This document shows, one piece after another, positions 16,310 to 24,245 of a stretch of DNA of 64,000 bases (position 1 is the first letter of the stretch; every line of letters begins with the position of its first letter). The notes under the pieces were generated by a model. It saw only the letters and a program-made list of their open reading frames with translations. It had not been told where the DNA came from and searched no databases. The stretch comes from Bordetella sp. LUAb4. Its GTDB lineage: Bacteria > Pseudomonadota > Gammaproteobacteria > Burkholderiales > Burkholderiaceae_B. Made by a program: the position numbers and the translations under genes. The stretch covers positions 62,001 through 126,000 of the forward strand of contig NZ_JAHPZX010000010.1 of assembly GCF_021325795.1 (NCBI RefSeq), in the 5' to 3' direction.

Positions 16310-17046
16310 GATTCCGCGTCGTAGGTGAATCGGCGCCCAGGGCGATGGGCGCGGCACGGGTGGCTGCCGGCGGCAAGGTGGTGCGCGCGTCGGACTACTC
16401 GCGCTGGGTGCAGGCGAAACACGTGCTGGGCGAGGCTCGGGTCCAGGCCAAGGCGATACGCGATCATGCGCGGCAGGACCACGCGGCGGAGCGCGAGCGT
16501 GGCTATCAGGAAGGTCTGCGGGAGGCGCGCGCCACCCAGGTGGCGGAAATCGCCGAAACCCTGAGGAAGGCGCGCGCCTACCTGGACGGCATCGAGAACG
16601 AGATGGTCGACCTGGTGATGGATTGCGTGCGCGAGGTCATCGGCGAGCTGGATCCACGCGAACGCATCGTGCGCATCGTCCGCGGGGCGATTGCGCGGGC
16701 CCGGCGCCAGAAGCAGGCCGTCTTGCGCCTGCATACCGAAGATGTCAGCGCGGTGTTGGCCTGGCGTGATGACTTGCTGACGGAGTTCCCCGGCATTGAA
16801 GACCTGGATATCGTGGCTACCGCGCAGATGGCGCGTGGCGCTTGCCGGGTCGAGACGGATATCGGTGTGATCGAAGCCGGCGTCGACGCGCAGTTGGCGG
16901 CGCTGGAGCAGGCCCTGCGCCGCGGCGTCGAGCCGGAGGTCGTCGTTGCCGAGTCCGGCAAGGAAGGCATGGACGGGGCCGCGCTGGCGCTTGCCGCCAC
17001 GCGCACGCCGACCGATGGCGTGGGAGGCCGCGATGACGAGGCTTGA
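16306..17046 (+). CDS. sctL: T3SS stator protein SctL
   Basis: 246 residues. An N-terminal segment is followed by a long charged coiled coil (about 35-115, [20 protein letters not shown]). A C-terminal globular domain (about 130-220) resembles FliH/YscL and the F-type ATPase stalk subunits. SctL dimers tie the ATPase SctN to SctQ and regulate its activity. The start is fixed by the ATGA overlap with sctK, and the 3' end overlaps sctN by 14 bases. Confidence 0.92.
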   Translation: MRFRVVGESAPRAMGAARVAAGGKVVRASDYSRWVQAKHVLGEARVQAKAIRDHARQDHAAERERGYQEGLREARATQVAEIAETLRKARAYLDGIENEMVDLVMDCVREVIGELDPRERIVRIVRGAIARARRQKQAVLRLHTEDVSAVLAWRDDLLTEFPGIEDLDIVATAQMARGACRVETDIGVIEAGVDAQLAALEQALRRGVEPEVVVAESGKEGMDGAALALAATRTPTDGVGGRDDEA

Positions 17047-18376
17047 CACCATTCTGCCCCGCCTGCGCGCGGCCTTGACTGACATCCGTACTGTTCGCAT
17101 CACCGGGCGCGTGACGCAGTCCATCGGCACCATCATTCGGGCTGCCGTACCGCAAGCCCGCGTCGGCGAAATATGTGAATTGCGCAACCCGGAAGACGGC
17201 ACGGCGATTCTGGCGGAAGTGGTCGGGTTCTCCGCGGGCGCGGCGCTGCTTACGCCCCTGGGCGATATGTGCGGCATCGCGCCCACCACCGAAGTCATTC
17301 CTTCCGGCAAGACCATGACGGTGCCGGTGGGCCTGGCGTTGATGGGCCGCGTGCTGGACGGCCTGGGGCGGCCCCTGGATGTGGCGGAACGAGGTCCCTT
17401 GGTCACCACCGACGTGTATCCGGTGTTGGCGGACGCGCCCCATCCCTTGTCGCGCAGCGTGATCGAACGGCCTCTGCCCTTGGGCGTGCGCGTGCTCGAT
17501 GGCACCCTGACCTGTGGCGAGGGGCAAAGAATGGGGGTCTTCGCCGCCGCTGGCGGCGGCAAGTCCACCTTGATGGGCATGCTGGTCAAAGGCGCCGAGG
17601 TCGACATCAACGTCATTGCCTTGATCGGCGAGCGAGGGCGCGAAGTCGGTGAGTTCCTGCAAGACGAGCTGGGGCCGGAGATGCTCAAGCGCAGCGTCGT
17701 CGTTTGCGCCACCGGCGACAAGTCGCCCATGGAACGCAGCAAGGCCGCCTTCGTCGCGACCGCCATCGCCGAATATTTCCGCGATCAAGGCAAGCGGGTC
17801 CTGTTTCTGATGGATTCGGTCACGCGTTTCGCGCGGGCACAGCGCGAAATCGGTCTGGCCGCGGGCGAACCGCCGACGCGGCGCGGCTTTCCGCCATCGG
17901 TCTTCACCATGCTGCCACGCCTGTTGGAGCGGGCCGGCAATAACGACCGTGGTTCCATCACGGCGTTCTACACCGTCCTGGTCGAGGGCGACGACATGAG
18001 CGAGCCGATCGCCGATGAGGTGCGGTCCATCCTGGACGGGCACATCGTGCTGTCGCGCAAGCTGGGCGCCGCCAACCACTATCCGGCCGTCGACGTGCTG
18101 GCATCGGCCAGCCGGGTGATGGGGCGGGTGGTGCAGGCAGGACACAAGGACGCGGCCGGGCGCGTACGCGAACTGATGGCGCGGTACCAGGATGTCGAGC
18201 TGTTGTTGCGCATGGGCGAATACACGCCGGGCGCTGACCGCGATACGGATGAAGCGATCGAGAAGATGCCGGCGATCAATGCGTTTTTGCGGCAGCGCGC
18301 CTCCGAGTCGCAGGACTTCGTCGACACCGTCGCGCAGCTGGAGCGCCTGGCCTTCGGCCACGCTTCCATGCATTGA
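17033..18376 (+). CDS. sctN: T3SS ATPase SctN
   Basis: 447 residues, typical size. The Walker A motif is AAGGGKST (about 178-185), followed by the [13 protein letters not shown] segment, Walker B hydrophobics ending in [12 protein letters not shown], and the family signature [22 protein letters not shown] with its arginine. The C-terminal helical domain binds chaperones. It is a cytoplasmic hexamer that removes chaperones and unfolds substrates below the export gate. The ATG at 17033 lies within the end of sctL, and starting there gives the expected N-terminus. Confidence 0.97.
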   Translation: MTRLDTILPRLRAALTDIRTVRITGRVTQSIGTIIRAAVPQARVGEICELRNPEDGTAILAEVVGFSAGAALLTPLGDMCGIAPTTEVIPSGKTMTVPVGLALMGRVLDGLGRPLDVAERGPLVTTDVYPVLADAPHPLSRSVIERPLPLGVRVLDGTLTCGEGQRMGVFAAAGGGKSTLMGMLVKGAEVDINVIALIGERGREVGEFLQDELGPEMLKRSVVVCATGDKSPMERSKAAFVATAIAEYFRDQGKRVLFLMDSVTRFARAQREIGLAAGEPPTRRGFPPSVFTMLPRLLERAGNNDRGSITAFYTVLVEGDDMSEPIADEVRSILDGHIVLSRKLGAANHYPAVDVLASASRVMGRVVQAGHKDAAGRVRELMARYQDVELLLRMGEYTPGADRDTDEAIEKMPAINAFLRQRASESQDFVDTVAQLERLAFGHASMH

Positions 18377-18392
18377 AGAAAAGGGGTAATCG

Positions 18393-18866
18393 ATGACTTT
18401 GTTGAAACGTCTGCTGACTTTGCGCGAAGCGCGCGAAAAGCGCGATGCGCAGTCGGTGAGGCACGCGCGCCACGCCCGCGCGCAGGCCGATGACGATGTA
18501 GCCACGGCCCAGCGGGTGCTGGAGCAAGGGCTGCTTGATGCCCGGCGCGAAGGGGACGAGTTGTTCGACGGCATGGCGGGCCAGCTCTGGTCCTTGTCGG
18601 CGGTGCAGGGCATGCACGGCAAGCTCGAATCCTTGCGGCAAGACACCGAAGTCCTGCGCGGCGGTGTCGTCGACGCCGAGGAGCAGCGCGAGGCGAAACA
18701 GGAGCAACTGGAGGCCACGCAGGTGGTACATCGGCGTAGTCAGAAGCAGGTCGGTAAGACCAAGGAAATGCACACCGTGCACGAACGTGAAATGGCGGCA
18801 TTACGAGAATACAAGGAGGACCTGGAAATGGAAGAAATTGGTTCACTGCGAAGGGCCGTGATATGA
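18393..18866 (+). CDS. sctO: T3SS central stalk protein SctO
   Basis: 157 residues, almost entirely charged coiled coil (Arg, Glu, Gln-rich), with AAGGGG before the ATG. Length, composition and position between sctN and sctP match YscO/FliJ-type stalk proteins, which sit in the pore of the ATPase hexamer, contact SctV and recycle chaperones. The sequence itself is weakly conserved in this family, so the call depends mostly on synteny. It overlaps sctP by four bases. Confidence 0.88.
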   Translation: MTLLKRLLTLREAREKRDAQSVRHARHARAQADDDVATAQRVLEQGLLDARREGDELFDGMAGQLWSLSAVQGMHGKLESLRQDTEVLRGGVVDAEEQREAKQEQLEATQVVHRRSQKQVGKTKEMHTVHEREMAALREYKEDLEMEEIGSLRRAVI

Positions 18867-19669
18867 CGGCGACGAGAACAACGAATGGCGTGGGCCCGGG
18901 GATGGGTCCAGGGGCGGGCACGGCATCGGCCGCCTATGTGGCACAAGCCCTGCAGGCCAGCCCGCTGCTCAAGACATCCACGAACGATCGCGGCAATGGT
19001 GCGAGCGCGAAGTCGACGGACAAGCCGGACGCCGAGCGGCGCGACGCACGGGGCGCGGAAAACGGCGCACGCGGGCGGCCCGTGGCGGACGCCGCGATGA
19101 ACGAGGTGCTGACGAAGGCTGACTTGCGTGGAGGTGGGCGCGATGACCTCGATTATGCGGCCGGCCTGTTCGCGTCTCAATTCCTGGGTAAGGATCAGAA
19201 CTCCTCCGGCGACGACGGCTTGTTCGGCAACTTCGACGGCAACGACAAGGGCGCCACGCCAGCCGTGCATCACGATGCGCGCTTCGATGCGCAGGCCACG
19301 CATGTCGCGCGTCCCCATGTGCCCCTGGCCTCCATGCTGACCACCGACATCGTCAATATGCTGACCGTGATCGACAAGGACGGCAGGAGCGCCGTTCGCA
19401 TGGATCTGCGCCATGCCAAGCTGCCGAAGACATCGGTGATGCTGGAGAATTTGCCCGAGCGCCTGCAGGTCACCTTCGAATGCGGCGAATCGGGAGCGCT
19501 GGACCTGCTGGGCAAGGAAACCCCGCGCCTGGCCGAGAACCTGGCGTCGCGCCGCAAGCGCGACTGTAGCGTGCTGGTAAACACGGCGCCGCCGCAGTCC
19601 GAGACGCGTTACCGGTCTGATGCCGTAGCACCTGAGCCCGGGTTCGCGGCGGAGCCGACGACGGTATGA
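18863..19669 (+). CDS. sctP: T3SS needle-length regulator SctP
   Basis: 268 residues. The N-terminal two thirds are polar and Gly/Ala/Asp-rich, as in secreted ruler proteins. The C-terminal part (about 150-255) with LASMLTTDIVNMLTVIDKD and LENLPERLQVTFECG has the strand and helix pattern of the substrate-switch domain of the YscP/FliK family. It measures needle length and triggers the SctU switch from early to late substrates. Position between sctO and sctQ supports the call. The ruler portion is shorter than YscP (about 455-515 residues). Confidence 0.8.
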   Translation: MTATRTTNGVGPGMGPGAGTASAAYVAQALQASPLLKTSTNDRGNGASAKSTDKPDAERRDARGAENGARGRPVADAAMNEVLTKADLRGGGRDDLDYAAGLFASQFLGKDQNSSGDDGLFGNFDGNDKGATPAVHHDARFDAQATHVARPHVPLASMLTTDIVNMLTVIDKDGRSAVRMDLRHAKLPKTSVMLENLPERLQVTFECGESGALDLLGKETPRLAENLASRRKRDCSVLVNTAPPQSETRYRSDAVAPEPGFAAEPTTV

Positions 19670-21189
19670 ACCAGGTTGTGCCCACGGTTCGTCCGTATCC
19701 CCTGCCACGCCTGGCCGCGGGCAGCGTCGCGGCGTACAACGCACTGGCGCGTTACGGCAAGCAGCTGGACTGGCCTGCCTTGGACGGACGGGACGGCCGC
19801 TGGCGTCTGAGCATAGGTCTGCCGCCGGCATCCGACGCTGACATTGCGCCGGCGCTTATCGCAGGCGCGGAAAAGGCGGCAAGCGCGCAAACCGAGCCGT
19901 CCGTGCCGGTTCTGACGCAGATCGTCGACCCGCAAGGTGGACCGGTGCTGTGGCTGCGCACCGATGGCGCCTGGCTGCGCCTGGCCATTCCTCATGCTGC
20001 GCTGGCGGCATGGTTGGCGGCCGCTTATCCCGGCGTGGGCCGAGTCGACCTGGATCAGTGCGGCTGGGTGACCGATGCCGCGGTGGAATGCCTGATCGGG
20101 TTCCTGCGTCCGCGTCTACGGCCCTTGGGCCTGCCGGCGGGCTGGCAACTGAGCCGGGACGACGCGCAAGCGCCGTCGTCCGCGGATGTCGCCTGGCGCG
20201 GCACCGTGCTGCTCGCCACGCCCGATGCCGAGGATAGCTGGACATTGGCCCTGCAGGCCGACGCCGGCGGCCTGGCCTTGCTGGCCCGTTGCCTGCCGCG
20301 GCAGGCCGTGACGGGCGCGGACATCTGTCTGGACGATGTCCCCATCCCCTTGCGCGCCATGGTGGGATACACGGACCTGACCTGCGGCGACGTGCATCGG
20401 CTGCATGTCGGTGACGTGGTGTTGCTGGATCAGGAATTAGGAGGGAGCCGCGGCGAGATCTGCCTGCGTGCCCCCGATGGCCGGGCCCTGAAGCTGGCGG
20501 CGGTCACCCCGGATGTAGCGGGTGACCGGGCTGGCATGCCCGCGCCGTATTTGATAGTTGCGGATTGGATTTCCATCATGTCTCCAGAAGAGAAAGAACA
20601 CTATCCCGAGGACGATGGTTCTCTGGATTTCGATACATCGGATGTCGACGGCGACGATGACTACGACGATCAGGATTTCGATGATCAGGATTACGAGGAC
20701 GATAGCGACGGTAGCGGTGACGGCTACGGCGACGATGTCGCCCGCGCCGGTCAGGATGAAAATGATGCGGGCCGCGGTCCCGGCCTGAGCCTGGACGACG
20801 GCGATGCGCCAGACCTCGACGCCATGCAGAGGCAGGCCAACGAGGCCCTGGCGGCCCTGGCGCCGCTGGCCAACCTGGCGCCGGGCGCCGGGACTGGCTT
20901 TGGCGATCTGACCCCGCAGGCCGATTCCGTGGGCTCGGCCGACACGGCCGGCAGCGAAGCGCTGGACGCCATTCCCATGCGAGTCGGTTTCGATTTGGGC
21001 GCGCGTGCCATGCCTTTGGGCGATGTTCGTCGCCTGCGGCAGGGCCAGACCGTGGTGCTGGACTGCGAGGTTGCCACGGCGCCGGTGTCCATCCGCGCCA
21101 ATGGGCTATGCATCGGCCACGGCGAACTGGTGGAGATAGACGGGCGGCTGGGCGTGCGCATCGTCAGCCTGCGGCAGAAGCGGGCATGA
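19666..21189 (+). CDS. sctQ: T3SS sorting platform / C-ring protein SctQ, with long acidic linker
   Basis: 507 residues, clearly longer than most SctQ proteins (about 300-400). Two SpoA domains are visible: about 227-300 (IPLRAMVGYTDLTCGD, ending around LKLAAV) and about 435-505 (IPMRVGFDLGARAMPLGD, ending VRIVSL). Between them lies a roughly 100-residue linker with a dense Asp/Glu/Tyr tract (about 320-358). An in-frame ATG at 20578 (residue 305), after GGATTGGA, could start a separate C-terminal product of 203 residues, as SctQ homologues often make a short form by internal initiation. SctQ forms the six pods that hold the ATPase complex. It overlaps sctP and sctR by four bases. Confidence 0.93.
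   Translation: MNQVVPTVRPYPLPRLAAGSVAAYNALARYGKQLDWPALDGRDGRWRLSIGLPPASDADIAPALIAGAEKAASAQTEPSVPVLTQIVDPQGGPVLWLRTDGAWLRLAIPHAALAAWLAAAYPGVGRVDLDQCGWVTDAAVECLIGFLRPRLRPLGLPAGWQLSRDDAQAPSSADVAWRGTVLLATPDAEDSWTLALQADAGGLALLARCLPRQAVTGADICLDDVPIPLRAMVGYTDLTCGDVHRLHVGDVVLLDQELGGSRGEICLRAPDGRALKLAAVTPDVAGDRAGMPAPYLIVADWISIMSPEEKEHYPEDDGSLDFDTSDVDGDDDYDDQDFDDQDYEDDSDGSGDGYGDDVARAGQDENDAGRGPGLSLDDGDAPDLDAMQRQANEALAALAPLANLAPGAGTGFGDLTPQADSVGSADTAGSEALDAIPMRVGFDLGARAMPLGDVRRLRQGQTVVLDCEVATAPVSIRANGLCIGHGELVEIDGRLGVRIVSLRQKRA
20646..20737 (+). repeat. Asp-rich low-complexity tract in sctQ
   Basis: GAC/GAT-rich DNA with short direct repeats (GATCAGGATT twice, 20669-20693) encodes about 30 residues of mainly Asp with Tyr, Gln and Gly. 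It lies in the linker between the two SpoA domains. Confidence 0.75.
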
Positions 21190-21854
21190 CCGGCATAGAT
21201 CCTATCGCGCTGCTCGCGGTCGCGGTCGGGCTGTCGCTCATTCCCATGACCGTGGTGCTGACGACGTCCTTCGTCAAGCTGTCGGTGGTGATGGTGCTGT
21301 TGCGCAATGCGCTGGGCCTGCAGCAGGCACCGCCCAATACCGCCATGTATGGGCTGGCGATGATCCTGTCGGTATACATCATGGCGCCGGTATTCACGCA
21401 GTCCTTCCAGAAGCTGGAGCCGGTGGTGGCGGCGCTGGAACAACCGGGCCCCATGACGGACCGCCTGCCCGAGATCGGCAAGGCCTTGAGCGAGGGCGTG
21501 CAGCCCCTGCGCCAGTTCATGCTGCGGATCAGCAAGCCCGCGAATCGCGAGTTCTTCCTGACCACCGCCCACCGCCTGTGGGGCGAGGAGGCGGCCAAGG
21601 ACACCAAGCAGGATGACCTGATCATCCTGGTGCCGGCCTTCCTGATTTCGGAGTTGACCTCCGCATTTCAGATCGGCTTCCTGCTGTTTCTCCCCTTCGT
21701 CATCATCGACTTGATCGTCTCCAATGTGCTGTTGGCCATGGGGATGATGATGGTGTCGCCGATGACGATTTCCCTGCCGCTCAAGCTGTTCCTGTTCGTC
21801 ATGATCGACGGCTGGACGCGTTTGTTGCAAGGCTTGGTACTCACCTACACCTGA
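21186..21854 (+). CDS. sctR: T3SS export gate protein SctR
   Basis: 222 residues, the usual length. Four hydrophobic segments are visible; the first contains SLIPMTVVLTTSFVKLSVV and the last pair FLISELTSAFQIGFLLFLPF and MMMVSPMTISLPLKLFLFV, all hallmark SctR/FliP sequences. Five SctR subunits form the core of the export gate with SctS and SctT. The ATGA overlap with sctQ fixes the start. Confidence 0.97.
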   Translation: MTGIDPIALLAVAVGLSLIPMTVVLTTSFVKLSVVMVLLRNALGLQQAPPNTAMYGLAMILSVYIMAPVFTQSFQKLEPVVAALEQPGPMTDRLPEIGKALSEGVQPLRQFMLRISKPANREFFLTTAHRLWGEEAAKDTKQDDLIILVPAFLISELTSAFQIGFLLFLPFVIIDLIVSNVLLAMGMMMVSPMTISLPLKLFLFVMIDGWTRLLQGLVLTYT

Positions 21855-21875
21855 AGACGAAACGCCCATCGACCC

Positions 21876-22142
21876 ATGTCCAACGCCGAGTTTATCTACT
21901 ACATGAAGCAGGCCCTGTACCTGATCTTCTGGCTGTCCTTGCCGCCCATCGCTGTCGCGTCGGTGGTGGGTACCTTGTTTTCGCTATTCCAGGCCCTGAC
22001 CCAGATCCAGGAGCAGACGCTGTCCTTTGGCGTCAAGCTGATCGCCGTGCTGGCTACCTTGCTGCTGACCGGCGTCTGGATGGGCAGTGAGATCTACCAG
22101 TTCGCCGTCACGCTGATGGCGCGCTTCGCGGCGATACGCTGA
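21876..22142 (+). CDS. sctS: T3SS export gate protein SctS
   Basis: 88 residues with two hydrophobic helical segments (about 15-42 and 53-80), the compact layout of SctS/FliQ. The motif LFQALTQIQEQTLSFGVK between them is the family signature. Four copies wrap the SctR/T helical core and provide the SctU binding surface. It lies 21 bases after sctR. Confidence 0.96.
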   Translation: MSNAEFIYYMKQALYLIFWLSLPPIAVASVVGTLFSLFQALTQIQEQTLSFGVKLIAVLATLLLTGVWMGSEIYQFAVTLMARFAAIR

Positions 22143-22155
22143 GAAGGCGCGTCGC

Positions 22156-22953
22156 ATGTGGTCTTCCGTCGAGTACGAGTACATCCTGCGCGCCTTGGTC
22201 TGCCTGGTGCTGACCCAGGCCCGTATCGTCGCGATGTGTTCGTTCATCCCGCCGTTCGGCCGCAACGCCTTGCCCGGTCGCTTGCGTGTGACGTTGACGG
22301 GGACGTTGGGGGCCTTCACCTTGCCGCTGATGATGGCCCAGGCACCCGAGAAATTCAATCTCGCGCTGCTGACGGTGATCCTGCTCAAGGAGGTCTTCGT
22401 CGGTCTGTGCATAGGCTATCTGATGGCCGTGCCATTCTGGATCTTCGAATCCATCGGCACTTTCATCGACAACCAGCGGGGCGCGGGTATCGCATCGATC
22501 TTCAATCCCGAGCTGGGCAGTGAAACCACGCCGTTGGGGACGATGTTGGGGCGCGCCTACGCAGTGCTGTTCTTCACGACCGGTGGCTTCACGCTGTTTC
22601 TCACGGTGCTGTATGACAGCTATCGCTTGTGGGATCCCTGGAGCTGGTTTCCGGAGCTACGTCTGGATGCGCTGCCGCTGTGGCTGGGGCAGGTGGATTC
22701 CCTGTTGCGCCTGACGGTGCTGTACTCGGGCCCGGCCATCATCGTCATGCTGTTGGCGGAGGTGGGCCTGGGCCTGGCCAGTCGATTCACGCCGCAGCTG
22801 CAGGTGTTCTTCCTGGCGATGCCTATCAAGAGCGCATTGGGCATCCTGATGCTGGCCTTGTATCTGCACGTCCTCGCGCAGTATGCGGGCGGCCTGGCCG
22901 GCGGCATGGGCGATATCCTGACCATCCTGCGGCCGTATTGGGAGCCGCTGTGA
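22156..22953 (+). CDS. sctT: T3SS export gate protein SctT
   Basis: 265 residues with about seven to eight hydrophobic segments. Family-typical stretches include QARIVAMCSFIPPFGRNALP near the N-terminus and IDNQRGAGIASIFNPELGS in the central loop. SctT is the single FliR-like subunit that closes the SctR5 helix. The stop overlaps the GTG start of sctU. Confidence 0.96.
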   Translation: MWSSVEYEYILRALVCLVLTQARIVAMCSFIPPFGRNALPGRLRVTLTGTLGAFTLPLMMAQAPEKFNLALLTVILLKEVFVGLCIGYLMAVPFWIFESIGTFIDNQRGAGIASIFNPELGSETTPLGTMLGRAYAVLFFTTGGFTLFLTVLYDSYRLWDPWSWFPELRLDALPLWLGQVDSLLRLTVLYSGPAIIVMLLAEVGLGLASRFTPQLQVFFLAMPIKSALGILMLALYLHVLAQYAGGLAGGMGDILTILRPYWEPL

Positions 22954-24230
22954 GCGAAGAAAAGACCGAACCACCGTCACATAAGAAGTTACGCGATTCA
23001 CGCAAGAAGGGCGACGTACCCTACAGCAAGGACTTCAGCCAATCCATATTGCTGGTGTCCCTGTTCAGCTATGCCTTGTTTGGCGGCAGCACCTTGCTAC
23101 CCCAGTTCAAAGCGCTGATCGAAGTGCCCACCAAGGTTTATGGGCTGCCGTTCGACCAGGCGTTGAGCGTGGCGGCGGTGCGCTGCCTGACGCTGATGGT
23201 GCATATCACGCTGCCGTTTATCGGCATCCTGTTGGCCGTGGGCTTCGCGGCGGACTTGCTGCAAGTGGGATTCCTGATGGCCTTCGAAAAGGTGAAGCCA
23301 TCCGGAAAGAAATTGAATGTGGTCGAGAACGCCAAGAATCTCGTTTCGGTACGCAATCTGGTGGAGACGCTCAAGGCCATCATCAAGATCCTGGCGTTTT
23401 CCTACTTCATCTATATCTTGATCAAGGGTGCGGTGCGGCCGCTGGCCTACGCGGGTTACGCGGGCATAGAGCCCTTCTTCGCGCTGGTCCTGGTGCTGAT
23501 GAAGAAGCTGCTGCTGTATGTCGCGCTGCTGTGCACGGTGCTGGCGGCCTTCGATTTCTCCTGGCAGCGCATGCAGCGCACCAAGCGTCTGCGCATGACC
23601 AAGCAGGAGGTCAAGCGCGAATACAAGGAACAGGAAGGATCGCCGGAGATCAAGCAGAAGCGCCGGCAGATACGCAACGAGAATGCCAACGACTCGACCC
23701 AGTTGGCCAGGAAGGCCACCGCGGTGGTGGCGAACCCCACTCACATCGCCATCGCCTTGTTCTACGAGGCGGAGCGCACCCCCTTACCTGTGCTGCTGGC
23801 CAAGGGGGTCGATGACGAGGCCTTGGACATGATCGCCGCCGCCAAGGAAGAGGGGGTGCCCATCATGCGCGACATCCCGCTGGCCCGGCGCTTGTATGCG
23901 GATGCGCCCGTGGAGGCTTACATCCCCACGGAGTTCATCGAGCCTGTCGCGGCGGTATTGCGTTGGGCCCGCAGCCTGGATGGCGATGGCGATGGCGATG
24001 GCGATGGTGTGGGCGATGGTGTGGGCGATGAGCCGTCGAACGACGGCCAGGGTGACTCGTCCGCGCGAGAGCAGGCTGGGCAACCGCAAGAGAAGCAAGA
24101 GGCTCGGCAAAACCCGAAGCAGGAAAACGCAGCGCACGGACCTGGAACGGTCGATGGGAACGATGCGAATACGCCGGCGTGGACAGATGGCATTGCCAGC
24201 GCCCGCGACCAAAACAAAGACGACCGATAG
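22950..24230 (+). CDS. sctU: T3SS switch autoprotease SctU with long C-terminal tail
   Basis: 426 residues from a GTG that overlaps the sctT stop. The N-terminus SEEKTEPPSHKKLRDSRKKG is the standard start of SctU/FlhB. Four membrane segments (about 30-215) follow, then a basic linker helix and the autocleavage motif NPTH (about 262-265) in VVANPTHIAIALFY. Cleavage between Asn and Pro permits the switch to late substrates. Homologues usually end around 350 residues. Here about 80 extra residues follow, starting with Asp-Gly/Val-Gly repeats encoded by a hexanucleotide repeat, then a Gln/Glu/Lys-rich tail. The extra tail has no counterpart I recognise. Confidence 0.96.
   Translation: MSEEKTEPPSHKKLRDSRKKGDVPYSKDFSQSILLVSLFSYALFGGSTLLPQFKALIEVPTKVYGLPFDQALSVAAVRCLTLMVHITLPFIGILLAVGFAADLLQVGFLMAFEKVKPSGKKLNVVENAKNLVSVRNLVETLKAIIKILAFSYFIYILIKGAVRPLAYAGYAGIEPFFALVLVLMKKLLLYVALLCTVLAAFDFSWQRMQRTKRLRMTKQEVKREYKEQEGSPEIKQKRRQIRNENANDSTQLARKATAVVANPTHIAIALFYEAERTPLPVLLAKGVDDEALDMIAAAKEEGVPIMRDIPLARRLYADAPVEAYIPTEFIEPVAAVLRWARSLDGDGDGDGDGVGDGVGDEPSNDGQGDSSAREQAGQPQEKQEARQNPKQENAAHGPGTVDGNDANTPAWTDGIASARDQNKDDR
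23979..24026 (+). repeat. Hexanucleotide repeat in sctU tail
   Basis: Four perfect GATGGC units, then GATGGT and two GTGGGC/GATGGT pairs, encode DG-DG-DG-DG-DG-VG-DG-VG. Length changes of six bases keep the frame. Confidence 0.85.
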
Positions 24231-24245
24231 ATCAAAGAAAACACC

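Noticed and set aside
15922-18718. Two minus-strand open frames of over 600 codons
   Set aside because: They are antisense to sctK-sctO, which are secure by motif and synteny; no domain is visible in the antisense translations.
20558-20788. 76-codon frame over the sctQ linker
   Set aside because: Out-of-frame shadow of the Asp-rich tract, giving a Thr/Ile/Arg repeat pattern.
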